Assembly (NCBI GenBank): GCA_017501495.1
Contig: JAFVWV010000106.1
Span: forward strand, 1 to 57,326
Direction: 5' to 3'
DNA: 57,326 bases
Source: Bacteroidales bacterium
GTDB lineage: Bacteria; Bacteroidota; Bacteroidia; Bacteroidales; P3
Shown here: in pieces, positions 44,571 through 55,800 of the stretch
How positions within the stretch are numbered: position 1 is the first letter of the stretch
Layout: every line of letters begins with the position of its first letter
Notes under the pieces: generated by a model
Database searches by the model: none
Told to the model about the DNA's origin: nothing
Seen by the model: the letters and a program-made list of their open reading frames with translations, nothing else
Program-made: the position numbers and the translations under genes

Positions 44571-46238
44571 TTATTCTAATGCATTGGGGGTTCTTTTGTC
44601 TTCAGTAATTTTTACTTCCTTCAATGTAATTATATTATCCAAAGCTTTTGAGTCAATTATTTTTTGAGGGTCAACAATATTGTCCATATCATTACCCATA
44701 CCCATTGTGGGATCAATTGAAATCCAATTGCCATCAATGTTCATTTGTATGTCATAATGCAAATGGCTCGGATAAGCATCTTCTTTTCCACGTCCACTTC
44801 CCCCCATTGTTGCAATCACATCAGACTCGGAAACGACATCGCCATTCGCAACATTAATTGACTCTAGATGAAAGTATCTTGTCCTCAACTTCCCATTAGA
44901 TGCTGTGATGGTAACAGTTCGTCCCTCACCGCCTTTCGTATCATTTTTCACAGATGCCACACCGTTATGAGTTGCAAGGATTGGGGATCCTTGATCTGTG
45001 TTTCCGCCGCCAGAATAATTTATATCAAGACCTTGATGGAATTTACTCGCTCCCGGTATACCTGTATTACGATGGCCAAACCAGGAGTCAACTTTTACAT
45101 ACCATCCCTTGTACGAATCTGCCAGAGGGATTGGCCGTTGTCCATCAGGATCCACCAGCTTCACGGGATTCCAAGCACAGTAGGCGTAAGGAGAAAGGTT
45201 CGGGTATTTGTCGGACATCGGGTCTACCGACAGCCACATGGTCATCAGCTCGTGGTCCATATAGCGGGCACCGAAGTAGCCATACCCAGTTTCAGCGTCT
45301 CTCTCTTTGCCGGCGAAAGTGAATCGCTCACTGTAGCCGGAGATACGCTGGTCGACATAGCGTTCGCCGTAGGGCAGGTACTGCAGGTGCTGCACGGCAT
45401 TGCCATGTGCGTCGGTTATCCATGAAGCAGAACCGAGGTGGTCGGAATGGTAGAAGAACACGTCGTCTTCGACGCCATTGTTGTAGTCTTCTTCCATTTG
45501 CCTCACCATATCGCGGAATGCATGGTACAGGGGCGTCCTGGCCAACGCATGGATGCTGTCAGGTATGCCGTATATGTCTCGGCTCAATGCCTCGCTGCCG
45601 TTTACGCTGCTTCTTATGCATAGGGTGTCGTTTGGCGGCATATAGCGTGACCTGACCTGAAGCGTGCATTGTTCAAACAAGGCATCGGCTCTGGATTGCA
45701 GCTTGGAATTGTCTTCCATCACCGAGTCGAGGGCGTTGAGGCCGCCACCGCCCATGCGCGCCGCCAGCCGTTCGGTGCCTGCATAGTAGTGCTTGGTGTA
45801 CCCCCAGTTGGTCAGCACCATATAGGCCGAGGGGTACATGGTCGTTTCTTTCAGGATGGAACAGGATACAGGGGCGTTCGCATTGATGTCCATGACTTTG
45901 TTCTGGCCCGACATCTTCAACCTGCGTTCACCATTGTGGTCATAAACATAATAGGCGTATGCTTTATAGTCAACGGAGGTATGCATGCGATTGTCCTCCG
46001 TCCAAAAGAGAAAACGACCGTGGTCGTATAGCGGCCTCTCGCCGCAGACACTTATCTGGCCGAGGTTTCCGGCATTGTCCCAGCGCAGATCGTACAGTCT
46101 TCTGGATATGCTGTCGTATATGCGCCGGACTGCATGGGGCTGGTAGGTGTCGCAATCCTTGCCGATAGAGACTGCAGTATGGCACCGCATGGTATGCGTG
46201 CGATTTATCCATTCGGTTTTATGTACTGATGTCGTCAA
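44571..46238 (-). CDS. Displaced RHS core plus M23 peptidase tip
   Basis: A 555-residue fragment. From about residue 29 it matches the RHS core of the intact gene (CDTYQPHAVRRIYD, TKHYYAGTERL, FYHSDHLGSASWITDAHGNA, GYFGARYMDHELMTMW, WNPVKLVDPDG). The tip (about 375-555) is an M23 endopeptidase: SKFHQGLDINYSG supplies HxxxD and SHLHYDIQ supplies HxH. It would cut peptide cross-links in peptidoglycan. The N-terminal ~28 residues are unrelated and no signal peptide exists, so it is an orphan cassette. Its break point is at the same TYQPHA block as the 41913-42617 remnant. Confidence 0.87.
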   Translation of the reverse strand: MTTSVHKTEWINRTHTMRCHTAVSIGKDCDTYQPHAVRRIYDSISRRLYDLRWDNAGNLGQISVCGERPLYDHGRFLFWTEDNRMHTSVDYKAYAYYVYDHNGERRLKMSGQNKVMDINANAPVSCSILKETTMYPSAYMVLTNWGYTKHYYAGTERLAARMGGGGLNALDSVMEDNSKLQSRADALFEQCTLQVRSRYMPPNDTLCIRSSVNGSEALSRDIYGIPDSIHALARTPLYHAFRDMVRQMEEDYNNGVEDDVFFYHSDHLGSASWITDAHGNAVQHLQYLPYGERYVDQRISGYSERFTFAGKERDAETGYGYFGARYMDHELMTMWLSVDPMSDKYPNLSPYAYCAWNPVKLVDPDGQRPIPLADSYKGWYVKVDSWFGHRNTGIPGASKFHQGLDINYSGGGNTDQGSPILATHNGVASVKNDTKGGEGRTVTITASNGKLRTRYFHLESINVANGDVVSESDVIATMGGSGRGKEDAYPSHLHYDIQMNIDGNWISIDPTMGMGNDMDNIVDPQKIIDSKALDNIITLKEVKITEDKRTPNALE

Positions 46239-46284
46239 TTATTTGTTGTTTTATCAGGGATTTTCTCCGTTGTCCCCGTGGAAG

Positions 46285-46854
46285 CTATTCATGATAGGTT
46301 TTAACAAATTCTATATTGTAAGACTCTAGCAGAGCAACCGTAAAAAAATATGAGAATGCAGGTTCGTTATAGAATAAATCACGAATATTGCCGATCAACC
46401 ATTTTGTAACCTCAGAACCACTTTTTATATATACAGACGTATGGATTGTTGTATAATCCTCGGAATAATCAATATTTTTTGCTTCGGTAGCGACCTCATT
46501 CAATTTTTCCGTTAAATCCGTTTGAACCCACATTGTTTTTGTCAATCTCCAGTATTGACGATATTTTCGATCCCTGAACGATATCAAGGATGTCGCCCAC
46601 CATTCTCCATATTTCTTGTACGCATACAGGTTTATTGCAATTGGAGCATTTTCTTCCTCATAACGTCGCAATGGATAATGACAAAATAAAATAGTATCGG
46701 GATTGCCCAAATAATCCAATACCTCGTTGTATGGATATTGTTTAAAATACCAAAACTGAACACTGTCTTTGTTCTGTGATTTTGCAGGGATAAAATACAA
46801 TCCTATGAAAAGAAAGAATGCTCCTCCCTTTATCATGTAACGATTAATGTTCAT
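46285..46854 (-). CDS. Exported candidate immunity protein of the intact RHS toxin
   Basis: A 189-residue protein starting MNINRYMIKGGAFFLF, with signal peptide ending near IPAKS. The mature part is Tyr/Trp-rich with no recognised domain. Its start lies 11 nt inside the RHS gene's 3' end, so it is translationally coupled, the normal position for the cognate immunity gene. Upstream in-frame ATGs lie within the toxin coding region and give no signal peptide. Confidence 0.75.
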   Translation of the reverse strand: MNINRYMIKGGAFFLFIGLYFIPAKSQNKDSVQFWYFKQYPYNEVLDYLGNPDTILFCHYPLRRYEEENAPIAINLYAYKKYGEWWATSLISFRDRKYRQYWRLTKTMWVQTDLTEKLNEVATEAKNIDYSEDYTTIHTSVYIKSGSEVTKWLIGNIRDLFYNEPAFSYFFTVALLESYNIEFVKTYHE

Positions 46855-49800
46855 AACTAGCCCTCCCTTTCCGAATTTCATTCGTACCTCGAGAATATGA
46901 CGCAGTGAAAATGTCTCTACATGCATTCTCAAAGACTCTGGTCAGCTCATTATTTTCAGCTCCATATTTTTCTTGAGAATTATAATATGCATGACCTCCA
47001 ATCTCATGTATTATCGCTATTGATTGATATACATCCCTTAAAGGCCTTCTAGCAACCTTTCCATTAAACAGATACAATGGGAATTTGCTTATATATACAT
47101 TAGCACTTTTCTCTCCAGTTGGGACAGTCATGCCCATGGCAAATTCTTTCTCCAGAGTAGTTCTCCCTTTGGAAGTTTCAATGAACTCATCATTATTAAC
47201 AACCTGGACGGAAACATTATAGTCTTTTTCACACAATGTCCTATAATGCTCGATTACTTCCTTTTGCGTGTCAGAAAAACCATAGTCTCCATTCTCTCCC
47301 GTATAGGACATTCTTTTTGTTTCATTGTCATACGAAAATGGGATTTTCTTTTCATCCCTATCAAACACAGACAAAAAAGCCTCTTTTTGTATTGCCCAAG
47401 ATTCTGGTGATAGTGTTATCGTATCTCCTGTTGGGTCAATCATTTTTATTGGATTCCATGCACAGTACGCATACGGTGAGATGAAGGGATATTTGTCAGC
47501 GTATCTGTCAACCGACAGCCACATGGTCATCAGTTCGTGGTCCATGTATCTTGCCCCGAAGTAGCCGAACCCCGTTTCTTCGTCGCGCTCCTTGCCGGTA
47601 AACCGGAAACGCTCACTGTAGCCGGATATACGTTGGTCGACGAAGGGCTCGCCAAATGGCAGGTACTGCAGGTGCTGCACGGCATCGCCATGTGCGTCGG
47701 TTATCCAGCTGGCACTGCCGAGGTGGTCGGAATGGTAGAAGAACACTTTGTCTTCTTCTTCGGACCCATGCTCGCACCATTCCACAACACGGTGGAACTC
47801 TCCGAGATAGATTTCTGCGTCGGCGCGGAAATGACTGGGCATGCCTTCAAGATGGACATTCATCTCAGCGTCCGGCACATGTCCATAAGACACGACACAT
47901 TCCATGACGTTCTGCAGCAGCTCGCGACAGCGGATATTCTCCCGGCTCTGGCTGAACAGGCTGTCTGCAGCGGCCTGCAAATCAGGGAAGCTCTTGGAGA
48001 TACTTTCGCCAAAGCCCCCGCCTGTCTTGGCGCAGATGCGCTCGGTGCCGGCGTAGTAGTGCTTGGTGTAGCCGTGCATCCCCATCACCAAATAAGGCGA
48101 GGGGTATAGTGTCGGCCGGTCGAGCGCAGCCGAGGTGTGCTGCAGTTCGGCGTTGACGTCCATCTCGCTGTTGCGCCCTGTCAATTTAAGGGTGCGCTCG
48201 CCTGTGTAGTCGTAGGTGTAATAGCTGTAGTTGTCGGCATCGACGGCGGCATGCATGCGGTTGTCGATAGTCCAGAACAGATGCCTGCTGCCGAGCCAGG
48301 AGCCGTCGTCCTTTGCCGTATTGCACTGTCCGAGGTTTCCGGCCCTGTCCCATTGCAGGTCGTACAGTCTTTGATTCTCCGTATCCTTGATTCTTCGGGG
48401 CGCATGAGGCTGGTAGGTGTCGCAATAGCCGTAGTTCAGAATCGCGGTTGCATTATTGATTGCAGAGTTTGCGAATGTTTGTTTCCATCCTATTCTGCCG
48501 CCGTCGGTATATTCCATCCTGTTGTTCCAATTGCCACAGCTTCCGTTGCCGTCGGCATCGACCAGCCGATAAATATTGTCATATCCGTATTTGTGCTGAT
48601 ACAAACCGCCGAGGGAGCCGATGGAAGATGCCAGGTTCTCCATATACGCAATATTCCCGACCCGGTCGAGTGTGTATGATATATCCTGCATCTTGTTGTT
48701 GTTGCGGTCTGTACTCTGCAGATGGTTCAGCCGCTGCAGCCGGTCGTAGGTGTAGTGGGTGGCGGTGTGGTTGCCGTATTCCATATATGTGCGGTTGCCG
48801 TATTTGTTGTAGTGTATCTTGCCGATGAAACATCCGGACTGAGAGCCTTTAGTCCAATCCATGCCGTACAGGTCGCCCGCAGCATTGTAGCGGTACGACA
48901 CCATTTCCCCGTCGGGATATGTCATGCTCAGCATGCGCCCCCAGCTGTCGTAACTGTAAGAGTTGCCGAAATAGTAAGTCATGTAGTCGTCCGGGATGGT
49001 GACAATGCGGTTTTCGTATGCCACGTTGCCCAAGGCATCGTAATCCAACCAACGCTCACCCGTGCCATCGACGATCTGTGTCAGGCGGCCGCGGTTGCGT
49101 CCGGAAACGCCATAGTCATATGTTACATTGTTTCCCGGCATATAGCTATAACGTTTATACCGTGGTCTGTAGTATGTGTAGTCGTAAAAAATTTTCCCAA
49201 GCATATTGCTTTCTTCAATCACATGGCCTGCCGGATCGTAAAGGAATTCTGTCAGCCCGGCATCGGGGTGATTGCGGCTGACCATCTGTCCGAGCATGTC
49301 GTATTGATATTCGGTGACGAAGCCGTCGGGGTCGGTCGACTTTTGGAGCAATCCTGCTGCCGAATAAGCGAACAGCGTCATGTTGCCGAGGGCGTCTGTC
49401 GACTGCAGTGTCAGACCTCTCGCGTCAGAGACGGTGGTCGAGGTGTTGTTTCCCGGGTCGGTGGTCCGCGTCATGAAATGGTTGACGCCCGAGATGCTTG
49501 CGAAATCGTAGACATTTGTTGTCGTGCTTCCGACCGCAGGTATGACTACGCTGACCGTGCGGTCGAGAATGTCATAGTTTGCCTGTGTCACCATGCCTGT
49601 ATCTGTAGGAGTGGCATATTGGCAGAACGGGATGCCGGACACAAAAGGTTCGTACATTCTTACGGCGCGTCCTGCGTCGTCGTAGACGGTGTGCCCGGAA
49701 GCCACCTGTGTCACGATGTCATTGACCACGGCGGTCTTTCTTGTCTGCAGCACTCTGGCATGGCCGTCGGCGAAGAGCACCGTTTCGACGCTGAGGTTGG

Positions 49801-52800
49801 CATCGGCGCGCGAGCGGTGTATCGTCTGGGCCCAGACGGGGCCGCCGGCATAAGACTGGCATGTAACCGGTGTCAGCAATCCGAAGGCGGCAGGACGGCC
49901 AGTAAAAGAGTGAAAGTGGGGAAGCACAAGTTGCGGCGAGGGTATAGAGCCATCCCAATATGCATATCGAATCGTGGGGCATACTGTTGTGTCGGCCTCC
50001 TGGGGGGCTCGGATTGTCAATGGGCGCCCCCAGTCGTCGTAAGTGTAGCTGATGCTGTCTCCTCCGACAGAGAATACCCTCAAGGGAACGCCCAATCGTA
50101 TGTCATAGTCGGTGCGGCTCTCGTCGCCCCATATCGTATCAGTTGCGGAAATGCGGAACTGATGGACCAGATTGTCGTAATCATATCTGTATCCCGGGCG
50201 TTCCCCGCCATCATTCTCCGGCAGTGTCACATGGACGACATTGCCATAAGGGTCGTAGCGATAATCGGTGACAGACGCGGATGAGTTGTTGTGCAGGATG
50301 AGGCTCTCAAGCAAACCATTGGGGTAATATCTGGCTTCGCGATATTGCAATAGATTGTCTGAATCATCGAAGACGTATATTTCTTGTGGCAAAGCCGATT
50401 GGTTGCGATTGCAGCGCGTGTATTGGACTCTGCAAAACAGGTCGTCATCGGTGGTGTGGATGTTGTTGCGGTTGATGTATTGTTTCACAAGTCCATAACC
50501 ATCGTGATTGTATTGCTCGGCTGTTTCAATCTTGACGCCATTGTTTGACGGGTCAAAATAGAGTACGCGAGCGATATTCAGAGCAGGCCAGGTGGCATCG
50601 AAACAGTGCTGCATGTCAATGGGGACAATCTCACCGTCGGAAATCTGCTTCAACTCATATTCCCATTTATGTTCCACATACAAATGGCCCTGTGCGTCCT
50701 CAACCGTCTCCCATTCTTTCTTGCCACGCATTTTATAGATATCTGTGCGATAGCGCTGCTTGGTGATTCGGTATGGGCTGTTGTCCATCAGTTGGGTGAC
50801 GACTACATTCGAGAAGCCATAGGGTGTGCGTTCGTTGACAGAATGGACATAGCCGGAATAGCTGAAGGTGAACTTCCGGACATCGTTGCATGCCCCTGTT
50901 ATATCCGAAACGGACAGCGTTTCCATGACGGTGGGCCGTTGGCGCGACATCGGGGAATAACCAGCTTGTGCATACCCGATTTCTATGCTGTTTCCATAGA
51001 ATGAATTTATGGAAACCAATTTGTCGACAGAATACATCTGGTTGTAATAGACGTCAATATTGTCGCCGCTGAAACCGGTACGCATCACAAGATCAGGCAA
51101 ACCGTCGGCATTCATATCCATAAGGGTGGCCTCGGTTGTCGATGCGGAATTGCCGATGGCGACGCCTGCAGACAGTTGAAATTTGACAGTGGCACCGAGA
51201 AAAAAGGTGACAGGACAGCCATAGGTAAAGTTTCCATTCAGGTCGACATTGTGGTTTTTGCTATGGTTTTTGGTCTCATATCCAAGTGCATGCGGGATGC
51301 CATCGAACCCCCAACCCGTATTGAAGTAGACACTTTGGTTGCCGATTATCTTGTCGACCAAACCGTCGCCGTTGATATCTGCATACAAAACAACGCTTGC
51401 ATTGTCCGACTCATTGGTGCCAAGACCGACAGAGAAACTTCGGTTCACAGTATTGTGAATGGTGTTGGCGAAGTCTGGATTTATTGTGTTTTTAGAGTAT
51501 GAGTAGCTTGCGCTGTTTCTTAAAGGGCGATTGGTACTTTTGTTTTGCGGCATAGGGTTGCCATTCAATGTTTCCATATCGTAATAGTCGTAGCCGAGGT
51601 TGATGGCGACGCTCGTGCCGTTTACGAAATCCGGCAAACCGTCGCCGTTGACATCCATCCACGACAAGGCGAGACTGTCGTCGGACAAGGCGCAGACCGG
51701 TGCATCGGAATTAATATTCGTTCCGCGTACACGTTCATGGATACTCACCGACGCTGACTCTTTGAATATCCTGTTATATGCGGCGAAAGCGGCGCCACCC
51801 TGCAGACTGTATGCATCGAATATGGTCTTTTGGATGCCGCGTTCGCTTCCCGGAACCGACCCTGCCTTAAATTCAGACAGGCCACCCGTCGACCGTGAAT
51901 ATTGGACTTCGTTTTCTCCTATGACATCCGGAAACCCATCGCCATTGAAATCCATGAAATCGGAAGTCAGGCTGTGGCTGCCGTGCGAACGGTTGAAGCA
52001 GGCGCTTGGCGAGAGGTTGGAAAAAACCGTATCGCCGCTGTCGATACGAATTCCTGCGCCGATGGAAGCATGCACCCCCCAGCCTGTTTGAACAGATTCC
52101 TTGTTCGGACCGACATTTGTTATGCCCGACTCGGCTATACTGTGATTCGTTGTCGGGTGGAGAAGTTCATCGTGAGCCAACATGGTGCGGGTCGTTTGCC
52201 AATTGAGCATACTGGTTGTGTTGGCAGAGATAAATGAGCGATATGCGAAGGCTGTCCAGATACGTGATTTACTATACTCATCAAACACAACATTCATTTT
52301 GGATACAGCCGTATTGTCGGGATTCGGTATATCATTGTTCATTCCGGCCTGCATTGCAGAAGGCTCCACTGCAGTGTTTGTATCCCCGATTATTGCTGAA
52401 GGATCGTCAACAAGGCTGTCGACATACTGCCCATCGTACCTTGTGTCGAGTTTAATGCGACTTTCTTTGATGGGTGTGCGCATCCTGCTGTCGTTATATA
52501 CGAAAACGCCCCACCCGCGATGCAACGACTTGAAAACTTCCAAATCCATGTAATCAGGCAACGTGTAGTGCTCCTGCGGGAAAATAGGCGATGGATGGCA
52601 GTCGATAGAATAAACCGTCTGTTGGTTCATATCCTCGTCGAGGACTGTCGACGAGGCCGGAATGGCGGGATCGTCGAAACCTTTGCTTATGATATGCGGG
52701 AACCACCGCAGCTTCGTCCAATCGACACGGCTGCGGCTATATGCTTCAAACCGAATAGAGGCCTTGTCGTATATATGTGTGTCGGTAATAGAGAAATGTG

Positions 52801-55800
52801 CATTTGTCGGAGCCGTCCCGGGGAGGATGGTGCAGCTATCGTGCCAATATTCCGAAGAATCCAGCGAATCGGCGCAGATTATGTGCAGCCACACCGTGTC
52901 GCACATGGCTGATGTGAACGTGTAGTCGGCATTAATGTCGACGCGTCCGGGATACGGCATATAAAAGCGTTCCTCTTGCCATGGCAAGAAGTCTCTGGAT
53001 GCATCGAAGATGTATTTATTTCTTCCTTCACAGTCCACGGTCGTGGGCGAAGCCTCTGCATAAGATATGACAGGATTCCACTCGACAACATCATATTTAT
53101 CGTCCATAAGCGATTCCACACGGAAATATATCCTGTCGCCCTTGTTGACGTGGACGTTCTGACGATTCATACTGCGTGGCGTGGAGTTTACCAGGTCGTA
53201 TCCGACAAGTTTTATTCCATTATGCTGTATGCTGACATGCACACCGTCGCCACCCGTGTTGGCTCTTGCAATATCGAACCTTTCATCAAGAGCGGCCGAG
53301 CCCGAAATCGAGACTGTCCCGCGGAATGGTGCAATCCACACCCTGACGGCGCTGCGACGAACGGTGTCGTAGTTTTTTGATGGCAAAGTGTCGTACTTGA
53401 TATTGGAAATCACATAAAGGCTGTCCTTGTCGTAAGGCTGGTCGTTAATGCTTGATACAAACGTTATGGACGCATTGCCGGTATCAAAAACAGAAGCGTC
53501 GAGTGCAGACGCGCCCTCGAGCGAATAATAGCCCATCTCGCAAGGGGTGTCGGCAATAGGATTATATTGATACGATTCGTCGAAAGATATAGTGTTGCCA
53601 TGCGAATTATTGAACCAGACAGTGCCGTTTTTCACTATATCGGGCAAGCCGTCGGCATTGACATCGGCGAAATACATTGTGTTTTGTGATTCTGTACGAT
53701 TTGTCTGACCTGCGACATTGACTCCAGCCGTGGCAACGGCAGATGATGTATCGAATTCCATACCGGCATTGATGCCGAGGCCAACGGAGATGCCATTGGA
53801 CTTGGAACGGCTGAATCCACTTGTCGGCAAGTCGTAGGTTCGTCTTGCGTTGTACTGATTGTTTTGCGGATCGAACAATTGATAGTACCATGTAGAATTG
53901 CCTACCCCAGACGAGTACAGCAGGTCAGGGTAGCCGTCGCCGTTGATGTCAATTAATGAGGATTTACCGTTGCTTACGGTATACGGAGTAATATTGGCTG
54001 TGGCTTCAATATTCTGTGTGCGGAACCAAGTCTCATAGCCCAATCCGAGACCCACACCTACATTTACTCCGGTGTTCCAGTTTCGGCTGCTGCCGAGCGG
54101 ACTGGCATATACATGCGAGAAAATATTATTGGCCCCTGCGATTTCCGTGGCGAGCGTAGTGTGTTTGCCAAATACAGTATCGACCGAATCCTGATAGTTG
54201 AAACGGTGATATTTAAGCGTACATCGGGGGGTGTTGAAGTCGGAAGTGGAGACATTTTCGGCGTAATGGGTCCATTCCGAAGGACTCATTTCGACAGCTG
54301 CGTCGAGTCGTGATTTTCCTGTCAGCGAAGTGGAATACAAAAATCTGTAACCGCGAATGAGGCTTGAGTCGGTTTGTTGTAGCCACGATGGAATGCCGAG
54401 AGCGTCTCCTGCCTGCAAGTATAGTTCTGTTTCACTTATCATCCCAGACAGAAAATCCTTATACAATCCCAAAATGTATGTGTTCTGTGTATGTGCAAGA
54501 ATACTGTCGATGGTCAATCCGTTGCACATGGTCTGCCGCACATACCATGTTTTGACAGAATCGAGCAGCAGACAGGTATTTTCTTTTACTCCGTAATTTC
54601 CTGTGATCACAGGATCCGGTCGTCCGCTGCCGTAATAGAAAGACACGCAATACCCATACCACGAAGAGTCGACACTGCCTCCGTTGGGCAATGTGTACAA
54701 TATGCGGTCGAGATAGACACGGATTCCGGAATTGCGGCCGCCTTCCTTGCGACGGTATGTAAAGTACTTGTATTGAATTGTATTCCCGTTCCTGTCTATT
54801 ATCTTCGAGATATACCATTTAGCGACACCCCTGGCCCTCTGGGAGCGTAGGCGTGATTCGTTGTTGTCTCCGTAGATGTATTGCGTGCCGTTGCGGTCAA
54901 AGACCTCCCACCAATAATTCTCCGGTCTTGTTCCGTGCCTTATAATACTGTCAAAAGCTCCCTCGACGCGCGGATAAAAGCGGACATCGCCATTCGTGCG
55001 GTTGTCATAGGGGCGGGCGAATGCAGGCTTTTGGTCATACGACGTCAGCAGCTGCTCTCCATTGAGCAAATATGTTTCGGTTTCTTTCACGCTGTCATAC
55101 AGCGGTACACCCCAGCGGGTTTCTACGCTGATACATTGCACCGGCAAATCCCAACCGACACCGCACACGCTGTTGCCGCCATTGCTGTTGTAGACAAGTT
55201 GCGGATGAGGCTCTACACCCTGACGGCCAGCCGGAACATGAATCGGGTACGTGATATTGGCTGTGCCCATATTATTGGCCTCGGGCGGAGCGACTGTCGT
55301 GTATCCGGCCATCGGATTTGCTGCTTCCAGCCCACTTATACTGGTAGGCACGAAAGCCTGGGTCTCGGGCATCTCCGGGGCTTTGAGCAACTCGTTGATG
55401 AAGTCGGTGAAGTGTGACGTCAGCGAGACAATTTCGTGCTCCACGGTGTCGATGGCCACACGTTCCAGGCGTACCCACATTGCCGAAACGGTGTCGTAGT
55501 AGGAGGTGTATATATCCTCTGCAGTGTAGCCGAACGGCAAACGCGACGGGTCGTACTTTACGCTCAATTTGGCATAGGGGTAGAAGTGCTCGCCCCCTGG
55601 CAAAAGGCGGTAGCCTGCTGCGCAGGCAGTCATGTTAGTCATGCCTTGCGGCAGCGGCGGCAACTCGTCGTCATACAACGACGTCACGCTATACGTCTCG
55701 CTTCGGACGACAGCCGTGTCGGTTGCGGCGAGGCTCAGGCCTTCCGTCTCGATCCAAAGGGCATGGCCTCTCTTTGATTTCACACTTTTGTCGGGCTGGC

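Noticed and set aside
48722..50284. A 520-codon open frame on the plus strand
   Set aside because: Antisense to the RHS repeat region; Val/Cys/His-rich with no domain. The RHS reading is unambiguous.
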